This document shows positions 17,905-26,089 of a stretch of DNA of 64,000 bases, piece by piece. Made by a program: the position numbers and the translations under genes. Origin of the DNA: Methanomassiliicoccales archaeon (GTDB lineage Archaea > Thermoplasmatota > Thermoplasmata > Methanomassiliicoccales > UBA472); contig CP058896.1 in NCBI GenBank assembly GCA_013415865.1, positions 1,035,957-1,099,956 of the forward strand, read 5' to 3'. Under the pieces are notes generated by a model. It was not told the origin of the DNA. It worked only from the letters and a program-made list of their open reading frames with translations, and made no database searches. Each line of letters opens with the position of its first letter. Positions within the stretch are counted from its first letter, which is position 1.

Positions 17905-19146
17905 ATGCCTTCCATTGACGATAAACTGACCTTGCTCGATAACAATCTGGATGAGATGGTGGAGGCGCTCTCCGAGCTTGTCCGCGTACCGGCGATAGGG
18001 CCGGAGAGCGGAGGGGACGGGGAGTTTCTGCGGTCGCGTCTTCTGAAGGAGATGGTGGACAACTGCGGGTTCGACGAGGTCGACATCTATGAATGTTATG
18101 ATGAGAGGGTCAAGCTAAGGTCGCGGCCCAACATCGTGGCCAGAAAGAAAGGGAGGACCGACCAGACCGTTTGGATAGTCTCCCACATGGACACTGTCCC
18201 TCCTGGCGACCTGCAGGCGTGGAGCTTCCCACCCTTCAGACCGAAGCTCTCGGACGGAAAGCTGTATGGTCTGGGGACCGAGGACAACGGGCAGGCGGTC
18301 ATCTCCTCTCTGTTCGCCGCCAAGGCCGTGCTGGATATGGGGGTACCTTTGGAAAGGGGCCTTGGCCTCATCATGGTGGCCGATGAGGAGTTCGGCTCGG
18401 ACAAGGGGATCAAATGGCTGCTCCAGCAGGACATATTCGGCAAGGACGACATCTTCTACGTCCCGGACTCAGGGAGCCCTGATGGGACCTTCATCGAGGT
18501 GGCGGAGAAGACCATCATGTGGCTCAAGGTCAATGTGGCCGGTAAGCAGACCCACGCTTCCACCCCCCACAAGGGGCTCAACGCCGAGAAGATCGGGGCC
18601 GAGCTGATAGCGTTCCTGGTCGATTACATGGACAGGAAATATGGCAAGCTCAACCCCCTATTCGACCCGCCGATGTCGACGTTCGAACCGACAAAACACC
18701 TGATCAACGTGGCGAACGTGAACACCATCCCAGGGGAGAACACGTTCTTCCTTGATTTCAGGATCCTCCCGGAATATGACCCGGAGGATATCATGAAGAC
18801 GATGAGGTGGATCGCGGACCTGTTCGAGGACAAGACGGGGGCGAAGATCACGCTGGAGACCGTCCAGTTCACGAAGAGCGGCAGACCGTCCCCCACAGAT
18901 TCCAAGGCATTCCTTGCGCTCGTCGAGGCGATCAAGAAGGTCAGGGGCGTCACCCCGAAGGCCGGGGGCGTGGGAGGCGGGACCTGTGCCAACTATTTCA
19001 GGCTGGCAGGATATGACGCATATGTCTGGCAGACGATCGACGAGATGATGCATTCACCGAACGAGTACTGCAAGGTCGACAACCTCCTGAACGATGCCAA
19101 GGTGTTCGCCTGCCTGTTGGCGGACCTATGCCTTCAGAAAGAATGA
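17905..19146 (+). CDS. M20-family metallopeptidase/deacylase
   Basis: 413-residue zinc hydrolase of the ArgE/DapE/CPG2 group. The first metal ligand is in VSHMDTVPPGD, the bridging Asp in GLGTEDNGQ, the catalytic Glu pair in VADEEFGSD, a further ligand in PDSGSPDG, and the last His in EMMHSPNEY. A lid/dimerisation domain occupies about 180-300. The substrate cannot be told from sequence; dipeptides or N-acyl amino acids are typical. It stands alone and is convergent with ftsY. Confidence 0.88.
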   Translation: MPSIDDKLTLLDNNLDEMVEALSELVRVPAIGPESGGDGEFLRSRLLKEMVDNCGFDEVDIYECYDERVKLRSRPNIVARKKGRTDQTVWIVSHMDTVPPGDLQAWSFPPFRPKLSDGKLYGLGTEDNGQAVISSLFAAKAVLDMGVPLERGLGLIMVADEEFGSDKGIKWLLQQDIFGKDDIFYVPDSGSPDGTFIEVAEKTIMWLKVNVAGKQTHASTPHKGLNAEKIGAELIAFLVDYMDRKYGKLNPLFDPPMSTFEPTKHLINVANVNTIPGENTFFLDFRILPEYDPEDIMKTMRWIADLFEDKTGAKITLETVQFTKSGRPSPTDSKAFLALVEAIKKVRGVTPKAGGVGGGTCANYFRLAGYDAYVWQTIDEMMHSPNEYCKVDNLLNDAKVFACLLADLCLQKE

Positions 19147-19176
19147 GGTGCAAGGGACCATTAACATTGTCAGATA

Positions 19177-20127
19177 TCAGGAGGAGAACAGCCGCTCGAC
19201 CATCCATTTGGCATCGAACTTCACAATGTCCTCATAATCCTGACCGGTGCACAGGAAGGCTATGGGCTTCTTGATGGTGTACGCGATGCTCAGCGCCGCG
19301 CCGCCCCTGGCATCAGCGTCTATCTTTGTCAATATGACGGCGTCGATGCCTATCTCCTTGTCGAACGTCCTCGCCTGCTCTATGGCATCGTTGCCCGCCA
19401 ACGAATCGCCCACGAAGACCGTCATATGCGGTTTGACGACGCGCTTGATCTTCTTCATCTCGTCCATCAGGTTCGAGTTGGTCTGCATCCTTCCTGCCGT
19501 ATCGATAAGGACGACGTCCCGCTTCCTCGCCTTTGCATGCTCTACCGCATCATATCCTACTGCAGCCGGGTCGCCGCCGGCCTGATGTTTTATGACCTTG
19601 GTCCCCAACCTATCTCCGTGTATGGAGATCTGCTCGATCGCCCCGGCCCTGAAGGTGTCAGAGGCCGACAGCACGGTGGTCAGCCCCATCTTGTGCAACC
19701 GGTGCGCGACCTTGGCTATGGCGGTCGTCTTGCCGGTACCATTTATGCCCACGAACATTATGATGACGGGCCTCTCACGCCTCAGGACCCACTCGTCAAA
19801 GTCAAATGTGCCGCCCTGAAGGGTCTTCTCCACCGCCGTCCTCAGGGCGAGCCTTATCGCATCTTCCACCCGGAACCTCTTATCGACCCTTTTCCCTACG
19901 AGCTCGCTCCTCACCGTGGTCTTTATCTCCTCGATGACCGGGAGGGCCACGTCCGCCTCCAATAGGCCGACCTCGAGGTTCCATAGCATCTCATCCAGGT
20001 CCTTCTCTGAGATCTTCCTGCCAGTGTCACCGACGGCCTCCTCCACCTTCTCAGGGAGGGGCACCTCCTTCGGCGCCAGCCCGAAGATCTTCTTGAGGGA
20101 CTCGAACATATCGCAGGCCACTCTCAC
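19177..20127 (-). CDS. ftsY: Signal recognition particle receptor FtsY
   Basis: SRP-type GTPase that docks SRP-ribosome complexes at the membrane for co-translational insertion. The NG domain has G1 GINGTGKTT, the DTAGRMQT motif and TKIDADARGGAAL. At 316 residues it lacks a long acidic A domain, as is normal for archaea. The GTG at 20127 overlaps the pfdA stop (GTGA); an ATG at 20109 (MFESLKKIFGL) is an equally plausible start. It is the last gene of the LX-pfdA-ftsY operon, a conserved archaeal arrangement. Confidence 0.95.
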   Translation of the reverse strand: MRVACDMFESLKKIFGLAPKEVPLPEKVEEAVGDTGRKISEKDLDEMLWNLEVGLLEADVALPVIEEIKTTVRSELVGKRVDKRFRVEDAIRLALRTAVEKTLQGGTFDFDEWVLRRERPVIIMFVGINGTGKTTAIAKVAHRLHKMGLTTVLSASDTFRAGAIEQISIHGDRLGTKVIKHQAGGDPAAVGYDAVEHAKARKRDVVLIDTAGRMQTNSNLMDEMKKIKRVVKPHMTVFVGDSLAGNDAIEQARTFDKEIGIDAVILTKIDADARGGAALSIAYTIKKPIAFLCTGQDYEDIVKFDAKWMVERLFSS

Positions 20128-20552
20128 ATCTGTGTCTGCTGGCCCATCGCCTGGTATTCCGCCTGGAGCATCTGACTGAGCTGGCTGGACTTCATCTCGA
20201 TGACCTGCCTGCTCTCGTTGAGCTTCTTCATGGCGTCCAGCATCTCCTGCATCCGGGAGTCGATCAACTTCATCGCCTCATCGATGTCCTTTTCGACCGT
20301 TATCCCGCTCCCGACGCCTATGAGCACCTTCTGGCTGTCAGAGACCTTGGCCCTCACGAAAGAAGAACCGCCTATGGGCACAAGCACCTCGTCGCCCTCC
20401 TTGGCGTTCTTGAACTCGGTCAGGGTGGCCTTCGCCCTTCCGTATTCCTCGAGCGAGACCTGCACGAGCTGCTGCTGTTCCACTATCCCTTCGAGCTGCG
20501 CCTTGTAGACCTCGAGTGCGCCGAGGGCCTGGCGAAGCTCCTGCTCGTTCAT
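20124..20552 (-). CDS. pfdA: Prefoldin alpha subunit
   Basis: 142-residue subunit of the hexameric prefoldin chaperone. Two long coiled-coil helices (about 1-45 and 90-135) flank the beta-hairpin region with the family signature VLVPIGGSSFVRAKV. It holds unfolded proteins for the thermosome. ATGA overlaps with both the LX gene upstream and ftsY (GTGA) downstream indicate coupled translation. Confidence 0.94.
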   Translation of the reverse strand: MNEQELRQALGALEVYKAQLEGIVEQQQLVQVSLEEYGRAKATLTEFKNAKEGDEVLVPIGGSSFVRAKVSDSQKVLIGVGSGITVEKDIDEAMKLIDSRMQEMLDAMKKLNESRQVIEMKSSQLSQMLQAEYQAMGQQTQM

Positions 20553-20794
20553 TTCGCACCACCGATCAGGTGCTGGACCACGTGGTCGGTTACCTCTTCC
20601 TTCTTCAAAGGCACGATCTCCGTGATCTTTATGTTCTTCCTCGCGACGCGATGCCTGGACCCGATGTTGGAGATGACCCTATGGGCCGCGTCCGCCTCGT
20701 CCTCGGCCGCGATCTGGATGCTGAACGGCTGTACGCTGTTCATCGAGTTCTGTTTGCATATGATGTAAGAGCCTGTGGCGCGGAAAGCTTTCAT
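20549..20794 (-). CDS. rplX: Ribosomal protein LX (L18Ae/eL20)
   Basis: 81-residue archaeal large-subunit protein of the L18a family, with the conserved KAFRATGSYI start, the AEDEADAAHRVISNIGSRH block and KITEIVPLKKEEV. It heads the pfdA-ftsY operon, which is a common archaeal order; the usual eIF6/L31e/L39e genes upstream are absent here. Its start region is divergent from the radical SAM gene. Confidence 0.93.
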   Translation of the reverse strand: MKAFRATGSYIICKQNSMNSVQPFSIQIAAEDEADAAHRVISNIGSRHRVARKNIKITEIVPLKKEEVTDHVVQHLIGGAK

Positions 20795-20852
20795 TCTATC
20801 GCCTTGACGCAGGAAAGAGGTTCATTGAATAAATCTTTTGGTCCCTTCGTCC

Positions 20853-21707
20853 ATGACCTTTTCCGTGCCTAAAGACATCGCCCTGTACTATCCAGGCCGC
20901 GGTTTCAGGACACTATCGGTCACTGGCCGGGCCTGCTCCTTACAATGTGAGCACTGCATGGGGGCATATCTGCATAACATGACCGACGTCTCAGCGAAGG
21001 GCAGCATGGTCACGGTCGGCCGTCATCTTCTGAGAATTGGTGTGAAGGGCGTCCTGGTGAGCGGGGGATGCGAGAAGGATGGGAGGGTGCCCTTGTGCGA
21101 CCGCATCGACGAGATCACGGAGCTGGTCCGGACGGGGCTGTTGGTGAACATCCATACCGGGCTGTTGGACGAAGACCTCGCGAGGGCACTTGCAGATACA
21201 GGTGCTCAATCGTTCTCGGTGGATGTGCACGCCTCATCGGAGGTGATAAGGGAGACCCTTCACCTTGACAGGACGCCCTTGGACTTCGAAAGGACCATTG
21301 ATGCAATGTGCGCCCATGCCCCTGGGAGGGTGTCCCCGCACATCCTCGCCGGTCTGGAAGGCGACAGCACGATATCAGAGAAGAAAGCTCTCAGGATGCT
21401 CGCAGGAAAGGAGCTTGCGTCGGTCATCCTGCTGAGGCACGTCAGGACCAGGGGGGCGGCCCTCGACCCAAGGCCGCCCCTGAGCGACGATTCCTTCCTT
21501 GAACTAGTAGATCATGCCGCCTCACTTATGGACGTCCCAATAGTGATAGGATGCATGAGGCCCAGACCATCGGTCGACCTCGAGGTCGAATGCGTCAGCC
21601 GAGGGGCCTCAGGCATAGCCTTGCCATCGTCTACGACGAGGAAAAGATTGGAGGCCCTTGGCCACAGGGTCAGGACGTCCGACCACTGTTGCGCCCTTCA
21701 GCGATAG
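20853..21707 (+). CDS. Radical SAM protein of unknown specificity
   Basis: The CxxxCxxC cluster motif appears as CSLQCEHC near residue 32, followed by a TIM-barrel pattern with the SAM-binding LVSGGCEKDG segment and the ILAGLEGDS strand. The sequence start (IALYYPGRGFRTLSVTG) is reminiscent of the archaeal biotin-synthase-like group COG1856. Such proteins have been linked with archaeal lipoyl synthesis, but I cannot decide this here. I start at ATG 20853; an in-frame TTG at 20838 would add five residues. AATAAATC about 22 bases upstream could be the TATA box of a nearly leaderless transcript. It is convergent with the membrane protein gene, overlapping by ten bases. Confidence 0.75.
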   Translation: MTFSVPKDIALYYPGRGFRTLSVTGRACSLQCEHCMGAYLHNMTDVSAKGSMVTVGRHLLRIGVKGVLVSGGCEKDGRVPLCDRIDEITELVRTGLLVNIHTGLLDEDLARALADTGAQSFSVDVHASSEVIRETLHLDRTPLDFERTIDAMCAHAPGRVSPHILAGLEGDSTISEKKALRMLAGKELASVILLRHVRTRGAALDPRPPLSDDSFLELVDHAASLMDVPIVIGCMRPRPSVDLEVECVSRGASGIALPSSTTRKRLEALGHRVRTSDHCCALQR

Positions 21708-22543
21708 ATAGCCCTGTTCTCAAAGACCTTCTTGATAGGTCGGAGGTAGAGGATCCAGATGATGTTCATGACGATGAAGATCGCACAGAAGAACGGGACA
21801 TAACCTATCAATTGTCCCGATAGCTCCGCGCTCGTCGTAACGGTCACATTCACGCTATCTCCGTTGGGGCTGTAGAGGCATATGAAGTATTTGCCATACC
21901 TAAGGTCCGGCAGCTCGTATTCCATCCCGGGGTGGGCCTCATAGATGTCCGTGTTTATTCTATACGTGCCCAGCCTTTCGGCCCCTAATGCGACATAATC
22001 GCCATAGTCCTCTTCCGAAACGATGAACACCCAGACCAATCCACCATCGGTATCCACCTTGATCATGTCCATGTTGGTGAGGGCGATAACGTCGCTGCTG
22101 TAGAAACCGATCGTGACGGGGACCGTCGCTGAAGAGACAAGATATCCGTCCTCGTCCTCGGTGGCATTCTTTACAGCATCGTTCAGCAAGGGAAGATAGA
22201 AAAGGAGCAGGAAGACCGCCGCCACCGCGATGACGATGTAGGCGCGGGAGACCGCATTCTTCGTCAAATAATATTTTGAGCTAGGGCTCTTCAGGAACCT
22301 TGTCTCCAGCCTGATGAACACAAAGCTCTCAAGCATTATGATGATGCACATGAAGAGGACGAAATAGAGGAAGGAAGGCACGCCCAGGTGGAACGGTACG
22401 ATGCTGAACTCCCCGCCAGCGTACATCAGAGCGATCACGAACACCACGATGATCATCAGTTCGACGGAGTAGAGCCAGCTCTTTATCCGTCTCATCCTGT
22501 CCAGGCGGAAGCCCCCCTCCATCTGTTCCCTTGCCCTTGACAT
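21698..22543 (-). CDS. Four-span membrane protein of unknown function
   Basis: About 281 residues from ATG 22543, which has a GGAG Shine-Dalgarno eight bases upstream; a longer frame reaches 22579 but has none. Three hydrophobic segments occur in the N-terminal half. They are followed by an extracellular beta-rich domain of about 110 residues (from the NDAVKNATEDEDGYL region to VTVTTSAELSG), and one C-terminal span. Surface-exposed Asn/Thr sequons suggest glycosylation outside the cell. No family recognised. Confidence 0.75.
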   Translation of the reverse strand: MSRAREQMEGGFRLDRMRRIKSWLYSVELMIIVVFVIALMYAGGEFSIVPFHLGVPSFLYFVLFMCIIIMLESFVFIRLETRFLKSPSSKYYLTKNAVSRAYIVIAVAAVFLLLFYLPLLNDAVKNATEDEDGYLVSSATVPVTIGFYSSDVIALTNMDMIKVDTDGGLVWVFIVSEEDYGDYVALGAERLGTYRINTDIYEAHPGMEYELPDLRYGKYFICLYSPNGDSVNVTVTTSAELSGQLIGYVPFFCAIFIVMNIIWILYLRPIKKVFENRAIYR

Positions 22544-22605
22544 CGCCCTCTCCTGTCCAGAGAAAAATATCAACGCCAATTAATAAAACCTTCTATATCT
22601 GAATG

Positions 22606-23811
22606 TCATGGGACAAGGGAGGCCCTCATCCTTAATATCATGAACAGAGCCGCGTATATTGGCAGCTCCATCTCACCATCCCCTCTGAACCTCACACCCT
22701 TGAGGGCGACGTCCACAGGTGAGCTGACCTGTACCTTCACCACGTCATCTGGGTAGATATCGGGGAACGCATCGCGCAAGGGCTCGAAGTCCGTCAGCTG
22801 GTCCCTTCTCATCTCGATGACCCGCATGCCCGTTTTACCATGGAGGGAACCTGGCAGACGGATCAATCTCTTGATGTCCCTGGTGACCGGCTCATCGACC
22901 TCGGCGGCGACCCTCGGCCTCACCTCCGACCGGACAAGGTCCAGCAGCGCCTCCTTATATCTGTCCGAGACGTACTCAAGGCTGTTGTTCGCCAGGATGA
23001 GCTGGTATCCCAGCATGTCGCCTGGCCTCTCCCCGAAAAGCTCCTTGTGCAGCCCAAGGACGACCTGGTCCTTGTACTTCGACAGGACCGGGAACCTCTT
23101 TTTCACCCCGTCGGGCTCCATGAAGCGTAGCTCATCGAACAGCTGTTCCAACGCCCTCCTCGCGTGGCCCCTCCATCCCCCCGCTCCCGACTCAGGGACC
23201 GCGACCGCCTTTTCCACTTTCGTATGCGTCTTGAATTCCTTCTTCATCGCCGCGCTCTGCGGGAATACCCAATCGAGGTCAAGGTCCGTCCCTGAGACAT
23301 AGTCGACGATCTCGCTCCGTTCATGAGATCGTAACGAAAGAACCTTCTTGTCCGATATGTGCGCATGGTATCCTCTCCCTCCGGAGAACACGATGCGGAC
23401 ATCCTCCTCTCCGAAACCCATGTCCCCGAAGAGGAAATCGTCCAAGAGCCTGATCATGTCCTTCTTCACGAGCGCCAGCATCTCAGAATAGGACATCGAG
23501 CCCGCTCCCTTGATATGGTCTGCATCAAGATCGAAGACCAGGTCGGCCCCCTTCCAGCCCTTCATCTCCATCTTCGGTGCGGAGGGCGCATCGTATAGGG
23601 CAGAAGAGTAATAGACGTGCATGGGCACCTGCGAAGACAGGTATTTCCGAAGGTCCTCAGGCCTTTTGAACCCCACATGTCTCCTGACGAAGTCCTTGTC
23701 GAAATACATGAAACCGAACTCGCGGTGTTCTATCTCGGTGGGGCCAGCGATCTCCGCACCGGAATAATATTCCCGGAACCATCGCATCGTGAATTCCTGC
23801 TCCTTCGTCAT
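22606..23811 (-). CDS. priS: DNA primase small (catalytic) subunit
   Basis: Archaeal/eukaryotic primase catalytic subunit, about 401 residues from ATG 23811. The metal-binding motif is DLVFDLDADH, and the nucleotide-binding segment is VFSGGRGYHAHI. The frame extends to 23886, but the TATA box at 23868-23875 lies inside that extension. The true start must therefore be downstream: ATG 23811, or TTG 23823, which has GGAGGT three bases upstream. It makes RNA/DNA primers with PriL, whose gene is not in this window. Confidence 0.93.
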   Translation of the reverse strand: MTKEQEFTMRWFREYYSGAEIAGPTEIEHREFGFMYFDKDFVRRHVGFKRPEDLRKYLSSQVPMHVYYSSALYDAPSAPKMEMKGWKGADLVFDLDADHIKGAGSMSYSEMLALVKKDMIRLLDDFLFGDMGFGEEDVRIVFSGGRGYHAHISDKKVLSLRSHERSEIVDYVSGTDLDLDWVFPQSAAMKKEFKTHTKVEKAVAVPESGAGGWRGHARRALEQLFDELRFMEPDGVKKRFPVLSKYKDQVVLGLHKELFGERPGDMLGYQLILANNSLEYVSDRYKEALLDLVRSEVRPRVAAEVDEPVTRDIKRLIRLPGSLHGKTGMRVIEMRRDQLTDFEPLRDAFPDIYPDDVVKVQVSSPVDVALKGVRFRGDGEMELPIYAALFMILRMRASLVP

Positions 23812-23867
23812 CTCGGCCTGCAATGGACCTCCAGAATATTCTCTTTTGCCAAGGGACCGAGGCCAAC

Positions 23868-23875
23868 TTATATAA
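23868..23875. promoter_or_regulatory. Shared bidirectional TATA box between priS and the 23911 gene
   Basis: The self-complementary TTATATAA is centred about 27 bases before a transcription start near 23845 for priS (minus) and near 23898 for the plus-strand gene. No other TATA-like sequence is seen in the 100-base gap. One symmetric box may therefore serve both directions, with BRE sequences deciding polarity. Confidence 0.5.
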
Positions 23876-23910
23876 TTTCCAGCCAACCATCCCCCCTCAG
23901 AGTGAGAGGA

Positions 23911-24555
23911 ATGAGGGCGTTCATCCGTGTAATATACTCCAGCGAGGGGAGGTCACCTTCTGAGGTCCTCCAGATCATGCATGGACTTGGCTTCGAGAAG
24001 GTCAAGGGGCAGCCGCTGTTCGTCGGGGAGGTCGCCGACGAGGAGGAGCTTTCCCGCAGGCTTGAGGAGGTCCATGTGGCCCTCAGAGGGATGGAGGTAA
24101 GGTACATCCCGTCCCTCGAGGTCCCTACCGATGATGCTGGGAAGGCGGTGTGCAATGCCACCGGGGCCCTTGCGCCGTGGAGGGCGCTCGGCATCGATGT
24201 CGACGAGCTCGAAACATTGCTGAACGCTGACGTGAAGAGGTTCAGGGAAAGGGCGCTGCTCCTGTTCAAGGAGAAGGTCGACGCTGTGGCCGAGGCCAAG
24301 GAAAAGGAGCTGGCAGCTGAGGCGGCGGCAAGGGCGAAGGCCGAGAGGGAGCGCGAGGAGAGAGAGCGGGCCGAAGGCCGCAAACAGAAATTGACGGCCC
24401 TCCTGGCCAACGGGGAAGGAGCGACATTCCAAGAGCTCCATGCCTTCTCTGGCTATGAAATGGACGAGCTCATTGAGGTCTTGAAAGAGCTTATCGATGG
24501 AGGAAAGGTCAAGGCCGCCCAGAAAGGTAAGAACGTCGTCTATTCCGTGGCATGA
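23911..24555 (+). CDS. Coiled-coil protein with C-terminal winged-helix-like domain
   Basis: 214 residues from ATG 23911, with GAGAGGA just upstream; the frame is open further 5' but that part is antisense to priS. The N-terminal domain (1-110, MRAFIRVIYSSEGRSP) is globular. It is followed by a highly charged Ala/Glu/Arg helix (about 120-165), probably a coiled coil, and a C-terminal segment (170-214) that resembles a winged helix. Divergence from priS with a shared promoter hints at a link to replication, but function is unknown. Confidence 0.72.
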   Translation: MRAFIRVIYSSEGRSPSEVLQIMHGLGFEKVKGQPLFVGEVADEEELSRRLEEVHVALRGMEVRYIPSLEVPTDDAGKAVCNATGALAPWRALGIDVDELETLLNADVKRFRERALLLFKEKVDAVAEAKEKELAAEAAARAKAEREREERERAEGRKQKLTALLANGEGATFQELHAFSGYEMDELIEVLKELIDGGKVKAAQKGKNVVYSVA

Positions 24556-24595
24556 TCAGGTCCCTTGAGGCCGATATGCTCCGGCCTTGGCCACA

Positions 24596-25555
24596 TTACT
24601 TGATCTGGTCATGAAGCTCCTTCATGCCCCTGTACCATTCCACGAACCTTTCGATGCCCTCCTCGATGGTGACCTTCGGTGCCCAACCCAGGAGCTCCCT
24701 TGCCTTCCTGTTGTCCCCCCAGGTGTGGTCGACATCCCCTGGCTGGGGCGGCAGGTATTCGGGCGTGAGGTCCTCCCTGCCGGTCGCCTTGAGGATGCTT
24801 TCTACGACCTGATTGACGGTGACGGTCCGGCCCGAGCAGATGTTCAACGCCCCACCTTTCGGGTCTGGACACGACCCGCACCTGATCACAGCTTCGACGA
24901 CATCGTCGATATAGGTGAAGTCCCTCGTCTGCTCCCCATCCCCGAATATCTGGGGCCTCAGCCCCTTCAGCGCCCGGTCCGTGAAGATGCGTATGGCCAT
25001 GTCAGGCCTCTGCCTCGGGCCGTACACCGTGAAGTACCTGAGCGAGACGGTCTGAAGCCCATAGAGCTCGTAGAAGAGCCTGCAATAGTCCTCTGCCGCC
25101 AACTTGCTGGCCGCATATGGAGAGACAGGCCTCAGGGGCATGTCCTCGTTCACCGGCAGTACCTTTGCATTGCCATAGACCGAGGAGGAAGAAGAGCTGA
25201 CGACGCGCCTCACGCCGACATCCCTCGCCGCGATGAGGACAGCAAGGGTGCCGGTGGCGTTCGCCTGGTGGGACCTCATCGGGTCCTTGACGGAGATCCT
25301 GACGCCCGCCTGGGCGGCCAGGTGGTATACGACCTCCGCACCTTCGAAGCACCTTCTCATCGCATCGATATCGAGGATGCTCTCCCTATGCAACGAGAAC
25401 CTCGGGTCGTTCAGATGCGGTTCGAGAAACCTCATCTTGCCCGAGTAGTAATCATCAAAGTTATCGATCGCAACGACCTGATGGCCCATCTCAAGCAACC
25501 GGTCGGTGAGCGTGCTCCCGATGAAGCCCGCTGCCCCAGTGACGGCTATGCGCAT
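24596..25555 (-). CDS. NAD-dependent nucleotide-sugar epimerase/dehydratase
   Basis: Extended short-chain dehydrogenase, about 319 residues. The Rossmann motif GAAGFIGS is at the N-terminus, followed by the YHLAAQAGVR block, catalytic Ser/Thr in SSSSSVYGN and YxxxK as YAASK. It resembles UDP-glucose/UDP-glucuronate 4-epimerases that act in surface glycan synthesis. A TATA-like CTAAATAC (25589-25582) places the transcription start near 25560, so ATG 25555 (MRIAVTG) would be nearly leaderless. ATG 25567 is the longer option. No other sugar genes are adjacent. Confidence 0.88.
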   Translation of the reverse strand: MRIAVTGAAGFIGSTLTDRLLEMGHQVVAIDNFDDYYSGKMRFLEPHLNDPRFSLHRESILDIDAMRRCFEGAEVVYHLAAQAGVRISVKDPMRSHQANATGTLAVLIAARDVGVRRVVSSSSSSVYGNAKVLPVNEDMPLRPVSPYAASKLAAEDYCRLFYELYGLQTVSLRYFTVYGPRQRPDMAIRIFTDRALKGLRPQIFGDGEQTRDFTYIDDVVEAVIRCGSCPDPKGGALNICSGRTVTVNQVVESILKATGREDLTPEYLPPQPGDVDHTWGDNRKARELLGWAPKVTIEEGIERFVEWYRGMKELHDQIK

Positions 25556-25607
25556 GGTATCGGCCATAGAAAATATCGAATGTATTTAGCCGTTGGCAAT
25601 CGAGCGG

Positions 25608-25625
25608 CGGCTAATAAGTTAGCCG
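25608..25625. promoter_or_regulatory. Seven-base-pair stem dyad upstream of the epimerase
   Basis: CGGCTAA-TAAG-TTAGCCG, a perfect inverted repeat just upstream of the epimerase TATA box on the minus strand. It may be an operator. A separate 14-bp palindrome CCCCCATATGGGGG lies at 25657-25670 in the same gap. Confidence 0.4.
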
Positions 25626-25731
25626 TCAAATAGAACATCGCTAAAGGTCCTGCCTCCCCCCATATGGGGGCCAGTGGAACCTCATTCTGGCATCACCATC
25701 TATACGTATAAGATAACTAAAGCCCCCGCCA

Positions 25732-25772
25732 CATCCGTAGGGACAGTGCGTTCCTACCGCTGTCCCCGGATG
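25732..25772 (+). promoter_or_regulatory. Long interrupted hairpin followed by a T-run
   Basis: CATCCG and GGGACAG (25732-25746, with a two-base TA bulge between) pair with CTGTCCC and CGGATG (25760-25772), leaving a 13-base loop. TTTTTAAT follows at once. In plus orientation this has the form of an intrinsic terminator, but no plus-strand gene ends upstream. It may instead be a regulatory structure, or an operator next to the DUF134 promoter whose TATA-like element is the TTTTTAAT itself. Confidence 0.45.
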
Positions 25773-25783
25773 TTTTTAATGTT

Positions 25784-25799
25784 TTGAATTACAATTCAA
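25784..25799. promoter_or_regulatory. 16-bp palindromic operator candidate before the DUF134 gene
   Basis: TTGAATT-AC-AATTCAA, a perfect dyad ending five bases before the ATG at 25805. Placement over the expected transcription start suits repression, possibly autoregulation by one of the two helix-turn-helix proteins encoded next. Confidence 0.5.
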
Positions 25800-25804
25800 T
25801 ACTT

Positions 25805-26089
25805 ATGCCCCGACCGAGATGTTGCGCGAATGTGAGCGCTCTTCCAAGATCAACATCGTTCAAACCGCAAGGGGTCCCGATGTCCGACCTGGAGGTGGTG
25901 GTGATGAGAGCAGAAGAGCTTGAGGCCATGAAGCTCGTTGACATGGAAGGGATGAGCCAGATCGAAGCTGCCACAAGGATGCGGGTTTCTCAGCCCACCC
26001 TATGCAGGCTCCTGATGAGCGGCAGGGGAAAGGTCGCAGAGGCGTTGGTGAACGGAAAGGCCATCACGATAAAGGAGGCAGGCGCTTGA
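25805..26089 (+). CDS. DUF134 (UPF0251) helix-turn-helix protein
   Basis: 94 residues from the ATG at 25805, where the family signature MPRPRCC begins; the frame extends 7 codons further back through the palindrome. The FKPQGVPMSDLE block and a sigma-70-region-4-like helix-turn-helix (GMSQIEAATRMRVSQPTLCRLL) are typical of the family. DUF134 proteins are often found beside NifX/NafY-type cofactor proteins, as here, and are presumed DNA-binding regulators responding to a metal or cluster through the CC motif. It overlaps the next gene by four bases. Confidence 0.85.
   Translation: MPRPRCCANVSALPRSTSFKPQGVPMSDLEVVVMRAEELEAMKLVDMEGMSQIEAATRMRVSQPTLCRLLMSGRGKVAEALVNGKAITIKEAGA

Noticed and set aside
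24587-25633. 348-residue plus-strand ORF
   Set aside because: It is antisense to the epimerase gene, whose motifs are intact; it is a GC-rich shadow frame without recognisable features.
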